From: Malurus cyaneus samueli
Lineage: Eukaryota; Chordata; Aves; Passeriformes; Maluridae
Reading direction: 5' to 3'
Assembly (NCBI GenBank): GCA_009741485.1
Contig: CM019216.1
Coordinates: 28,723,741 to 28,787,740, forward strand
DNA: 64,000 nucleotides
The position numbers and the translations under genes are program-made. Of the stretch, positions 13,701 to 46,160 are shown piece by piece. Below the pieces are notes generated by a model that had not been told where the DNA came from, did no database searches, and was given only the letters and a program-made list of their open reading frames with translations. Positions within the stretch are counted from its first letter, which is position 1, and each line of letters begins with the position of its first letter.

Positions 13701-16700
13701 TCTCAGCAGCCTCCTTGCCTGGAGCACTGAGACAAAGAAATGTACAACTGCGTAGTTATACTTCATGACTCAGCTGAAAAGACACAAGTCAAACAGCAAC
13801 CTCCTCAGAACAACCCGAGCTGCATATTAACCATCCATCTGTGCACGCTGCTCTGACTTTGTGTCATATTTTGTGATTCAGAAGAATTAAAACAGACACA
13901 GAGGAAAAGGAAACCTGTAGAGATTTATTTTTACCTCCTGTAGGAAGACATCTGCCTTTGTAAATGTGTGTTTGTACAGGTTGCACATGATCTGAACAGT
14001 GAAACTTTCATCTGGGCTTCAAAGTGGCACACTTACTATTTAATTTTCATTGAGTAGAAGCAGACAGATGGATTTAGTTTGGAATTTTGTTTTGGTCTGG
14101 GGTTTGGGTTTTTTTTTTTTTTTTACTATTAGATCCTCAGTTAGAAGTGAAGCCAGCTGCTTATAATTGAATTCCAGCAATTCAAACTGGTTGCTTGCAT
14201 TCTGACTGCTTGTTTAATACAGTTGGTATTTCAACGGTCAAGAGTAACCTTTGAAGTTAGCACCCTGTTAAGAGGAGAGCTGGGGGAGGAATCAGTTTCT
14301 GTGGCTTGTGATTTTGTGTGTTCTCAGATTGATGAAGAAGACTGCTGTGGATTGATTTTCACAGCCTGTTTCAGCAAGAAGGGATAATTTGAATCCCAAG
14401 AATGTTGCAATGCATGCAAAGTTACTGGTATCTATGACATCTAAGCTTGAATGAAAACACTTTATACACACTTGGGGGCAGTGAAAACCTCAGCTGCTGA
14501 CCAGATCTAGAGACAGTTCTGCCCACAGATGCCCATTTTTAACATGAAAGTTGCCAGCTGCACACAGGCAGCTACACAGGCCTTTGATACACAGCTGCCT
14601 GGTACCTGTTTTCTTTCTAAATTTTTCACAGCTCCACAAACATCACGGAGTCCTTGTTCTCAGGGCCTGAGGACGAGAGGACTGACAAGGTGGGCTGTTC
14701 ACAAAGTTGGGCTGCCCCTCTTCTTCCAAACAGGGAGTGAATGTTGATTATTTAATTCCACTTCCTCCCCCGATCTGCGATAGAAGGGCAAATAAGGTTG
14801 ATTTCCACCTTCGACTTACAGGAATGTAAAGCCACGTCTCCCATGAGAGGGAGAGTTTATGCCTGTAATAGAAAGCTGTGGATTCTGTTGTTGACAACAT
14901 GCACCTTTACCAATTATGTATGGCAATACAGCTTTGCCACTTGCTGTCTCCTTTGCAGATCTGGCTTTAGTTAATAGTACAGTAAAATAATTTAGCAGAT
15001 GCTTAGCTCTCAATAGCTGCTCTATGTATATTGGCATCAACATGACTCTACAGAGAGGTGTTAAATTAACACCACCATCCCAGTGTGAATATTCTACAAT
15101 GTGATCCTTCTCTACTGCTATGTGTATCTTGTATTTGACAGTTTACTTTCAAAACCTTGCAGAGGTGCTTTAGCAGTTCTACCAACTATATACTAACAAT
15201 TCAAACATATTGATTTCCATTCGCTCCACAAAAGGGCTTTTAAACTTAAGTAGACTCTATTTTCATAGCAGAAAATATCAACGTAAATAACTGCATTGGA
15301 AGCAGATTGCAAAATATGCTCATCTCTAAATACAAAAGAAAAAGAAAGACAGACTACACTATCTAAACAACATTCCAGACAAGAAATTAAGCCTCTCCAT
15401 AGCCATTCCAACTGAATTTATAGTTCAGCTTAAGAGTTGAACCAGTTACCTAGTTATGGATATTTTAGAAAGTCCTTCAAGCAGGACTCTTGCTTAATCT
15501 CTTTCAAATGAATACACAAAATACTCTTTTCCTTCCCCCCTGTCAGCAGAGATTGTTTAAACTTGTAGATACAGAAGGCATGTCACTTCTTGTTCTCTAT
15601 GAAGCCCCGATGGTCAGGGAAAAAGAAGTGGCAGAAAAATAGCAGGGGCTTTTTTTCTTCACACGCCCAACTACCCCCCAATCAAAACCAAACAAACCTA
15701 CTGTCTGCTCATCTATTGACTCTTCTCATCTAGTAAGATGATTCAGAAATAGAAGATTAGTCATTTACTGCTAGAATGTTTTAGAAGAAGAGGTAGATAG
15801 AGAAATATCAACAGAACCATGCTTTCCATTAGAAAACATGACAATATGTGTGACTGAGCTAAGCTTATTAAATGACTACAATAGAATTTAAATTAGGGAA
15901 AGACCAGAAAATTAATTTCCTACTCTGAAGCAGCCATATGGAAACTTCTTCATATTACAAAAATAAGGTTTTAAGAAGTTCCTTTATTGAAATTTCCTTC
16001 CAAGAACACATTATCAAAGGTTATTACCACTTTTCATTCAGCTCTACTCTATAGCAAATATATCCTTTGTAAGAAGGGGAAGGCAAACAGAATTTTGGCT
16101 TAATAAGCCACACTTTCTTCCCATTATTATGCCTTGGGCAACTCCAAGGCACCTTCACGTGCAGTATGTTGCAACCTGTACAGGTTATGTTGCAGTAAGT
16201 GCAAAATTACCTTTGTTTTGAAGTTAATCTGCATTCACTTGAAAATGCATGCCAATTCCTGAACCTTATTTAATTACTTTGCTAGCTGAGTTCTCACGTT
16301 TTTTGTGTGATCCAGGCCTGAACTCTGACAACGTGCAGTCTTAATAAGTATACCACTCAGAAGTAAAAATCCATTCCAAATTTTGGAGCTTACACAGGAT
16401 AAGGAAAAATAACACATGCAACTCTTTTAGGACACCACTCCTTAACTTGTAAGGCCAAACAGTTAAAATTTCACATGGAAGTAACTTTTCTCAAAGAAAT
16501 GCAATTTTCACTGGATTGAGTTATGACTCCTTTGAGAACTACATTGGCCAGATGTGTATTGGAGCTTCTTAGCAACTACCAAGTGTTAAGTCAGATCAAT
16601 GGTTTTACACACAATAAAAACCCAATTTCTGTGTTAGGTATGTGACTCAGATGCATTTTTAAGTTTAAAATGTAGGACCAATCACCATTATGGTGGCTTT

Positions 16701-19435
16701 ATGAAGGAGGAGAAGTACAAAGGTTGCAGTGGGATTTAATTGGGAGGGTCTCCAGTGTCTCACTCAACAGAGTGTTATTTTATCCTCCAGCATGCCTTTG
16801 TGTGCCCCACCTCGGCCATTTGCTATGCAACTGGGATTTAAATAACTTCTGGTGTCTTCTTGCAGTTCTTTTTCTGGCTATTTGAAATGCACAAAATGTT
16901 AATAACTAGCACCCTGACATAAAACAGGTCCTGGGGGCTACAGGCAACTCTGCTGGGTGGAGGGCATGGAATTGAAATAAATAGAACTCATTGTTTTACT
17001 CTAGCATTTAACATACCGAGAAGTACTTCTGCAACAGACTATATATACCATCACAGTGTGTAAATAAGTGAACCCTTTATTAAGCTATGTTTCAGCACTA
17101 TAAACATCTAGTCAATTAGATACAGAACTGTAGAAATATTAATAGCTGTAGTATGAGTGAAACATGAAGAAGGCAAATCAGCAAAGCTTTAAATTGACTC
17201 TATCATGTTCTGATTAGTCAAAAAAAAGCATTTTGGAAAAAAAAGGCTTACTATACATCTTCATATAAAAGAAACCAAACATGAGGCCATATGAGGTCCC
17301 GTTCATCACTTCAAGATTATCTGCTTTGCTGTTGGTGAATATGCTATTACTAACATGATAGTTGCCTCTCCATGGGCACAGAAATAGCAAAATGTGTTAA
17401 TACCAAATCATTCATGTCACATTACATCCTTTCCTTAGCTTCAAGTCAGACATATCTTCCTCAGTATAGCAATTCAGACTAGTGCCGTTGTATTAATGGA
17501 GACAGCATCTTTTTCTGGCAGGTCTCAGAAAAACATTTGGACAGCCTAAACTGTTTGAATGATAATCACTTTGATTGATTTCATCTAATTGATCATAAAT
17601 CATGTGAATTAAGAGTAGATTTCAGCTTTTTGAGATACAGGTGCACAGAAGAAGTGGAAGACCCTCTTAAAATTCTGCTCACTGTAAGGTTTTACAAAAC
17701 ACAATAACAGAGTTCTAGTTGCGATGGTTGAACTCCAAATGTGAAAGAGGAAGCTTAAAGTTTAAAACCATTTTTTTTTTCTCTGAAGCTCTAGGTGATC
17801 TTAAAGAAGATACTACCTTTCCATACAAACTGTGTCTCACTTATTTGTGGAATTTACAGGCTTCCTTACCTGCAGTTTTCCTTCCTGACAAATGCTAAAA
17901 ATATTGGAAGACTCATTAAACTCAAAGATTAGTTCACTTGTCATGGAACCAAACACTCCCAGACAGCAGAAGAGGAGAAGCTGGCAAATAAGTGATTCAG
18001 AGGAGAAGCCAGACAAAAGATACATCACAAGAACAATTCAACTTCTGGGAAATTAACTAAGACAACCTTTTCACACAGCAAATACAGTTGTTACCAGTTA
18101 CAGAGGAACACGTAGAGGCAGAAGCACCATGCACAGGTGCCTATGTATTACAATGAGTTATATAAACCTTCACTAAGCTAGCATTAAAAAAGCCTATGTA
18201 AGTTAACTCATGTTTTTGGCTGTCAAGTACTTTGGACTTCTTTAAGTACATGAGTGATAATTGGTACCCTTACAACAAAGAAATAGTGAACTGAAAACCA
18301 CACCCATTACTTTGTAGCATTCCATCTCTTGCAGTGCTTGATGAAGGCACTTTTTCAGGCTGTAAGAGACCACGATCCAGATCTCAGGCAATACCCCGCC
18401 AAATGCTGTAGGATATTCTGAGAGGTTACTCCGTCTCAGTTTCTACTGTTGGTAGAAATTTGCACTAAATAGTCAAAAAATATTTAAGCAGAACTGTGTG
18501 AGAAGCAGACATTGAACAGAAAACACTTAAAAATACCTGTACACTAAGACATATTCCCAAAGCATGTTCCCAAAGTGGTTCAGTTGCTGCTCTGAAATGG
18601 GTGAAATCTGTTTTTGAACTGACTTCCCTCATTCCAGGTGGGCATCTTAATTAGAGGGTTCTTCATGGAAGAGAGAGCACAGCTTCTTAATCTGTATACC
18701 TGTTAAGGAAATGCACCAAGAAATAACAGTTATTGGATTGTTTCAGGAAAACAGTCACCACAAAAAGCTGCCCAGTTTCTGTCAAGATCCTGGGTCACGC
18801 AGGTGAACTGGGACAGGAGATACTCAAACTCCTTGTTTTTCCTGAAAATACAGAATATGGGAGATGTCTTTGAACAAATGAAACTGGCTGAGAGAACCAT
18901 TAAAAGAGGAACATGGCAATGTAATAAAAATAATATCGTGATTAGCAGAAAATATTTTGACAGCTTTTCCTAATAGATTTTCCTTTTCATAAGCATGATA
19001 TAGAAAGGTAACACTTAATGTTTTTTGGGGGATATTCTTGTTATGAGTTAAAAGCCTCACTGAATCAAGAATCCCTTCCTGTATTTTGATACTTTCAAAA
19101 ATGCAATCAGAAATACCTGTATATTAACTTCATTGTAGCCTGTTGTCCAAAAATAATACAAGGATTTATAACATTTTTTCAGCCCCACTTTGCAAGCTGT
19201 CTTAAGAGTTACAGAGTATGCAAAATGAGCAATAATAGTGCATTACATGAAGGGAAAAGAAAATCTAGTATGCTGATCCAAAAATTTCTGGAGTGCTCAT
19301 TTGTTGATATTCCTAAAATTCAGTTGTAACTAAATCCTGTTTAACTGATACAGAGAATGTTTACATACACTTCTACTGCATCTACTCCCTTAAATATAAT
19401 TTTTTAAATTTTGGTATTCAACTGCACAGTTTTCA

Positions 19436-19506
19436 AGGAAAAAGTCTAAAAGCACAGTAAGAAAAAGACTAAAAGCACAGTAAGAAAAAGACTAATAGCA
19501 CAGGAA
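19436..19506. repeat. Short tandem repeat, 23-bp unit
   Basis: About 2.7 copies of a 23-bp unit containing AAAAAGACTAAAAGCACAG lie head to tail, with only a few substitutions in the outer copies. It is intergenic, about 1 kb past the proposed 3' end of SLC17A5. Confidence 0.85.
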
Positions 19507-20516
19507 GCTGAAGTTCCCAACTTCAGAACAGGTGGAATTGAAACCCTGTCCCTATGCTGCCTTGCTGACAAAAAAAGCTAAGGCAAAAATTAATTTAATC
19601 TATATACAACCTTTCATTTTTTTAACTTTGCCCCCCTCCTTTTTAACCAAAGATACTGAAAGAGTTACAAATTACTTTTCACATAAGGTAAAGTTATTAT
19701 TTTTAATATAGTGTAAATACTTACCTGTAAAGCGTCACAAAAAACTTTTTAGAACATAATTTTCCAAGAAAATATCAATCATTCCTTAATCCAGTCACCA
19801 ACCTTGTTGTTCAGCTTGCTTTTAAAATGGTGTTATAACTTCAGGGAGACAGTAATTTTCAACAACAGATGTACATGTAAATATTCAATCCATTTATTGT
19901 TGAAACACTGAAGACACAATATAGTTTTAACATACTCCCACTCAGTAAGTACTAATTTAATCTGAACAACACATTGTTTATTGTGGAAATGCTGGAGACG
20001 CAAACAGAGATTTAAACACAGTTTAAAATCCACCATCAGAGACCATGACACTTCAAGGAAGGCCAAAAAAAAAAGGCTCTTAAAGCTAAAAATTAGAGGC
20101 AGATGCCATTTCCTAGAAATGAAGGAAGGTAGGCTCCACTGGAGCAGCTTTAGTACTGGGCTTTTCTTTTAAACCGGTGGTAAATGAAAAACCCAGAGCC
20201 CAGTGATTTTTCGTTTTTACCTAATTGCTCCAATCCAGGAATCTTTGGCACAGGAATTTTCCTTTGCTTTGTGGCTCCAAGATTATTCAGCCATTTGTTC
20301 TTAACAAGGCCACTGCTTTCATAAACTTTTAATCCTACTCTCTGCATTAAGTGCATATTGTGCAAAGAATGCTCTTGAGTGTCCAGTTCTATCTTGACAG
20401 GAGACTAACAGCACCAGGTTATTGCACTAATTCTTTTACTCTAGTTTTATCTGACTAACAAACAAGGCTGTTAGAAAACAGAACTGATTTTCCTCATTAT
20501 TTGCTACTGGCCTTAT

Positions 20517-20522
20517 TTTATT
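20517..20522 (-). terminator. SLC17A5: Candidate poly(A) signal AATAAA for SLC17A5
   Basis: On the minus strand this reads AATAAA, about 920 bases past the stop codon, and is followed by a T- and GT-rich stretch that could serve as the downstream element. A weaker ATTAAA at 21251-21246, about 195 bases past the stop, has no clear GT-rich follow-up but could give a short 3' UTR. Choosing between them needs transcript data. Confidence 0.45.
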
Positions 20523-21443
20523 TCATGCACACTGACAAGCTGACAAACATATCTACAGGCAAAAGGAAAGAATTCCGCTGCATTGATTTAAAGAGACAAA
20601 AAATTAATGACCAAACTGAAAGTTATTTTAAGGTAATCATGCAGATATTCTATTTCTAGTTCACTCTTGTACACTGCATAGATTTAAATCAATGAGCTGC
20701 ACTGCTTCTTCTTTGCAGAGATAAATAAAGTTGAGGCCTATTTGAAAAACCTGCACCACAGAGGACACGTGGTTTATGTCAGTCCCAGTGGTACATTTGC
20801 TTCTTTGTTGCTGTGTATTAGTTGTGAAGCTGTATTTATGAAACAGGGAATGTTTATATATCTAAAATTTGTGCGTAAAATAGAAGTAAATCACATGTGC
20901 ATTTCTTATTATCATTTGTTGTTAAAACACTGACAAAATAAAAGCACTATAAAAGATTGTATAAAACTAGGGCTCTTCTACACTTTTTTAAACAGCAAAA
21001 AACTATCAGTCTCATAATGGAAATCAAAACATATTTTTAGGTACAATTCTTTGCATGCCATTTCCCTTTGCATTGCTACATAATCACTTTACTTTTTCCA
21101 CTCATTTTAGTATCAGTAAACATCTGCCTACACATTAATTCAGAAAATATTAATTAAAAACTAGAAAGTATTAGAGCCTAGCACACTGATTTAAAATGTC
21201 TCTGATCATATATTTGATATCAAGTCCTAGCATGAAATTTCTATATTTAATCCAAGTAGTTTCGTGTTAGGAAATAGCACACATAGGCTGTTAAATTATT
21301 TTCAGTACAAAAGATACAGAGATAAAATAGTTTAACTGAACAGCTCTGAAGACTCCTAGGCATCAGCAGGGAAGGCACTTTTCCGGTCACATAGCTCTAA
21401 GCACAACAGGACTCAGCACAGCTTTGGTATTTCAACATCTCCT
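20523..21443 (-). other. SLC17A5: Probable 3' UTR of SLC17A5
   Basis: AT-rich sequence directly after the TGA stop of the last SLC17A5 exon, up to the first good AATAAA on the minus strand. The short ORFs in it have no recognisable product. Confidence 0.45.
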
Positions 21444-41887
<20,444 letters not shown>

Positions 41888-42008
41888 GTCGCTGCTGCCA
41901 CCCGGACCGTGCAGGGCGCTCAGGGCCAGACCGCCCGGCGCCACCGGTGGGGCCGGGAGCGTGGCGTGGCGTGGCGGTGGCCCGGCCCGGCCCGGCTCGG
42001 TTCGGTTC

Positions 42009-42032
42009 AGCTGAGCTGAGCTCAGCTCAGCT
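42009..42032. repeat. Perfect 24-bp palindrome in the SLC17A5 5' region
   Basis: Two arms of AGCTGAGCTGAG-type sequence read identically on both strands around a central GAGCTC. It is flanked by more five-base AGCTT/AGCTG repeats to 42044 and by CGG(C/T)T repeats on the other side. It lies about 120-145 bases upstream of the SLC17A5 start codon, possibly within the 5' UTR. Confidence 0.95.
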
Positions 42033-42127
42033 TAGCTTAGCTGGGCTCGACTTGCCCCGCCGCCGCTCCCTGTCCACTCGGCTCTGTCCCGCCGGGGCCG
42101 GGCACCGGCGGCCGCATCCCCCGGCGA

Positions 42128-42135
42128 TCATGTGA
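42128..42135. promoter_or_regulatory. SLC17A5: M-box / CLEAR-like E-box (TCATGTGA)
   Basis: TCATGTGA is the core bound by MiT/TFE factors (TFEB, TFE3, MITF), which drive lysosomal genes through CLEAR elements. Here it lies in the promoter island of a lysosomal transporter gene, about 245 bases upstream of the ATG. Binding is inferred from sequence only. Confidence 0.5.
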
Positions 42136-42304
42136 CGGGCGAGGCGGGCGGAAATGGCTTCAGCCGCAGCGCCATGCTGGTGCCGGGCCGCCCTCGGCCG
42201 CCATCTTTAGTGAGGGCGGCCACTCCCTCCCTCCCTCCCGGCGGCTGACGAGACCGCAGGGACACGGCTATCGCGGGTGGCGGGTGTCGCTGCGCGTGAT
42301 GTGC

Positions 42305-42510
42305 TGAATGCTGAGGGAAAAGCCTTCTCAATTTATACCCATGACTCCTTGTCCTGTCACTACAGTTCCTGACAAAGAGTCTCTCTCTGGCTTCCCCGCA
42401 GGCCCCTTTCAGACACTGGAAGGTTGCTATGAGGTCTGCACACAACCTTCTCCAGGTGAACAATCCCGATTTTCTCAGCCTTCACAGGGGAGGTTCTCCA
42501 GTACCCTTAT
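42305..42510 (-). mobile_element. CR1 LINE fragment upstream of SLC17A5
   Basis: The plus strand shows ACTCCTTGTCCTGTCACTAC, GGCCCCTTTCAGACACTGGA, AACCTTCTCCAGGTGAACAA and TCTCAGCCTTCACAGGGGAG, in the order expected for the CR1 region just upstream of the 3' tail, read on the minus strand. Both ends are truncated. It starts right at the upstream border of the CpG island. Confidence 0.85.
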
Positions 42511-45500
42511 CGAATGCATATTTAAATGCACCAATATAAATTAATAAGCATCATGGGATATGTAATTGAGCTTTTCCTCCTGGAATCAGTGTTTTTCAAT
42601 TCCAGTCAAAGCCATCAACAGAGTGGAGATCTTCAAACTTTACAGGCTCTTTCCTACATGGGAGCCACCTCCACTCATCCATCCACTCATCAGCCTTGCC
42701 AGGGCTGAGTGCTGAGTCATTTTGATAATGCTGCCAGTCATCTACTGAAAGCTTTACTTAGATTGCCTATGCCATTAGGGTATAATAAATGTCCTTCTGA
42801 CATTAGGGTATAAAAAAAACCGTTACTTACTGACATGTAAGTAGCTGCCTGGAAAATTCTGTGTACGGGAAAATAGAGGGATGTAAAAGATTCCTGGCAG
42901 CATATTCAGCTATATCGTTTCACACAAGGTAGATACACTGACTTTGCAAGTATCAATAGAACAGCTGTGACTGTGTGCTTATCATTCAGTATTACACCCA
43001 TGTGAACACATGAGGCAAATCAGGGCTTCTGCTTTGGTTCTGAAATTTAGCCTTGAATGTCTTCAAACTTACCTGGAAGTCATTCTTACAGTGAAAATTG
43101 GGGAAAGAAACCAGAAAGACAAAATACACATCAAACATATTCTATAACATTTTATGAGAAGTGGTGACTTGATTTGTAATCCTTTAAGACTTTAGCTTTG
43201 CATTTCACACATGCTGTACTCTTCTTGGCATTTTTGCACATACCACTAGAGACTCCAGTTCACTAGCACCCAGCCCATGAGGAAGGAAGTGTAGGGATAT
43301 ATGGGCTAGGACTGTGTGCAGTATGCACAAAATCATGAGTGTGATCACTTCCATCCACAGGCTGAATCCCAAGCTCTCCAGAGACTCCTCTCATCATAAC
43401 ACAGGTAGGATGAGGGGCTGCAGGGCCTGAAGCCATAGACAAAGCTTTTCTTAGATGTCCCCAAGGCAAGTTGTCTTTTAAATCTACCTAGACTTTCAGT
43501 ATGGGAGAGTGCCAAAAACCCTTGCATTAGCAAGGAACATGGATTTCTCTGCCTTGTTGCCTTCTCAGATCTTGCAGACTTTCACTGTGGAGTGAATCTT
43601 CCTCAGTGCACCAAAAGCAGCTTGATTGCAAGGCTGCAGCCCCCCAGGCAAAAGGCAACACCCATGAGTACAGATTCAGGAGTGTGTGAGGAGCATTGTT
43701 TTGTCACAGCAGATAAGAACCTCATTGCTTACACCCTGGAGGCTTTGTGTGCAGCTGTATGGAAAAAGGTGTGGTTTGCCTCTGTCCAACCTACCAGGCA
43801 CTGCTGGTTGCTGGCCTGCTTTGCCAGGCGGTGTGATACTTGTGATGCTGCCCTGATGTGGAGGATTTGAAATATTTTCTAACTTTATTTCTGAAAAGGA
43901 CAATTATATTCAAACACTTCGGTGCTGGTTACTTTCATTGCTGTACTCCGGGCTGGGGAGGTGGTGGACAGCACTGCTCAGCACCTCGCTTCCCTTGTCA
44001 CCTGACTCCACAGCATAAAAGAGGAAAACAGCAGATGTTTCCACTTCCTTCCCTAAAATCCACACTGACATTTCAAATCACCAAGCTAAAAAGGCATGCT
44101 GCAGCATGTCTCATATGGAGCAGTAGATGGCTCTCTTTCCTCTTAAGTCCTGCTGGGAAAAGAAACAGTGGGTCTTCAGAGAAAATCCAGCCTTGTTCCG
44201 TCCAATGCCATGGCTGCTTTTGGGCAAGCTGTCATATTCATTCAACAGTGCAGACATGATACAGCTGTGAGGATGTAGGAATGCATTTTAAACTGATTAA
44301 TTCCAGCTATACTCAATGGCTTAAAAGATGAAGAAAGTGGCCAGGGAAAATAGATCAGTGATGTTAACTTAAATGGCACTATGTCCTCATGGAGCAAGAT
44401 AATATCCCTTCTCTCAACCTCTTAAGTCTTATAGGGTATAATAAAAAAGTTGTTTCTGGGTTCCCACTTTTTTCAGTCTTATAAAAATTACTATTACAAG
44501 ATATCTTTATTTATTTATACCATTATTTATGTATACATTTTAAGGAATCTGACTTTTGATTTTTTTTTCAAGATAAAAGAGGAAAGGAGCAGAGAAATAC
44601 AGATCAAATTCAAAATAGAATAATCATGCAGTTATTATCAAAGAACTGAAAGTAACATAAACAGAAGATTTGTCTAAGTCTCCTTAGTCACACCATACAA
44701 TATTTTAATGGTGTAAATGCCTAACAAGGATATTTAGATATTAGAATTATAATTTACAAAATAGAAGAACATAAAGTTAAGGTATCACATTGTTTGGACA
44801 AGAAAACACACACACATGCGTCTAGGTAAAATATTTCTCAGGTTTCCCGTAAGAAAGCAAGTTACAGTCAATCAAAAAGGAAAAGAATTAGGATGCCTTA
44901 AGCTGGGCAGTTCTCCTACTGTAAAGCCGAATACAAAGTTATTACTAAATCATGCATAAGATGATGCTGACCAAATCAGAAATGGCTTATGTGGCTCTGG
45001 CAGTGCAATGTGTTTTCATCTGTCTGGAAATATTCCGTCTGCTGCAAATGCCTCAGGGCTCCCAGTCGCCATGGATATTCTTGCCTGGGGCTTTATGTTG
45101 GGAAAGGAGACTTACCCTGCCTGCTTTTCTTGTTGTTTGTTAGCAGAGGCATTCCATGCTGTTCAATATTTGGCATTGGCCATGGCAGCAGAAAGCTTGG
45201 GACTTTCCTCTATTAGCAACAATCCTTTCATATTGAAGAAAGGAAGGCACGTATTGTGTCCTCTCCAAAGTACTCCTCTGGGTTATATGGCAATGCTCAG
45301 CTTGATTCAGAGAAATGGCTTAGACTTTGTATTGCCTAATTTTAGTGCTGTATGAGCCAGTGGGAGTACAGATTGGAAGTACAGGTAATCTTAATGTCTA
45401 GACTCCCTTATTTATAGGTGTTCTCCCTGAAGGAAATGAGAGTGGTGATGATGCTGAACATTTCCTATTAAACAAGTGGCCTCTGTTCAGAACCACTCAT

Positions 45501-45794
45501 CATGGTCTCATATTTCTCTTCTGTCAGTAGCATTTAGTAACTGCAGTGAATGCTGAACCTTAGGCAAGACGAGGCACTGGGGCTTTGTGGAATATCCTTT
45601 GTTTTTAACTATAGATGTTTCCTTATGTATAGAAGCTGTGAATATCCTTAGGGAAAAGAGCAGATTTCCCTCAAGCTTTGTGGATTAGTTCTGTATTTTG
45701 TGGGTTAATAGCTAATTGTTAATGGCTTCACTGTGGACTAGTGAGGGATATTGGAGTGCTCATTAAGTGCAAATCTTTCTATGGACTCATAAAA
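42511..45794. other. Intergenic spacer between SLC17A5 and CD109, part 1
   Basis: No gene recognised. Several overlapping ORFs of 60-133 codons occur around 43590-44260 and 44950-45355, but none resembles a known protein, and they overlap in different frames. Confidence 0.55.
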
Positions 45795-46160
45795 ACAGAG
45801 GAATAGCTATGTCTACTGGACCAATGTTCACTTCCCCTCAGTACCCTGTCTCACACAGCAGTCAATAGCAAATGCTGAGGGAAGTGTTTGTACAGACCAA
45901 ACATAGAGTGATACATCCTCCGAATTGTCCCTGAATGTTTAGATATGCGGATTGGTGACTCAGGCTAGTCCTGAGCAGGATGTGGTATGCCTGTACTGAA
46001 TAGCCCTGGCATTTGTCAGACAAGAATTTATGCCATCTGAATCCATGTAAAATTCAGTATTCATGTTCCTTGTGGCAAGGAGGTCCACATATGAATTATA
46101 TACTGTGGATGTGTTATGCCTTTGTAGTCTTTCTGAGAAGAAATGCTTCTCTTTTTTTTT
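45795..46160 (+). mobile_element. Old interspersed repeat shared by sauropsids (family uncertain)
   Basis: The sequence has blocks TCTACTGGACCAATGTTCAC, AGTACCCTGTCTC, AGCAGTCAATAGCAAATGCT and later TTGTGGCAAGGAGGTCCACA. Their order resembles an abundant old repeat seen in bird and reptile genomes. The family name is not certain from memory, and the copy is strongly diverged with no open frame. Confidence 0.45.

Larger units (their letters stand above)
7206..20516. other. Intergenic stretch downstream of SLC17A5, no gene seen
   Basis: About 13 kb with only short unrelated ORFs. No coding exon, tRNA or other RNA gene was recognised. It has AT-rich DNA with poly-A/T runs (for example near 9995, 11740, 14110), two GC-rich patches (about 10040-10600 and 13480-13700) listed separately, and a 23-bp tandem repeat near 19440. 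Unrecognised old repeats or conserved noncoding elements may be present but could not be identified by eye. Confidence 0.55.

Noticed and set aside
21246..21251. ATTAAA as the main SLC17A5 poly(A) signal
   Set aside because: There is no GT-rich downstream element; the AATAAA at 20522-20517 has better context, although a short 3' UTR form is not excluded.
41888..41944. Extended sialin N-terminus starting at 41944
   Set aside because: The codon at 41944 is GTG, not ATG. The ATG at 41887 has a strong context and keeps the dileucine motif near the N-terminus.
44952..45355. Possible novel gene from three overlapping ORFs (63, 75, 115 codons)
   Set aside because: Three frames are open at once, none resembles a protein family, and there is no promoter or splice context. 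Noncoding is more likely.
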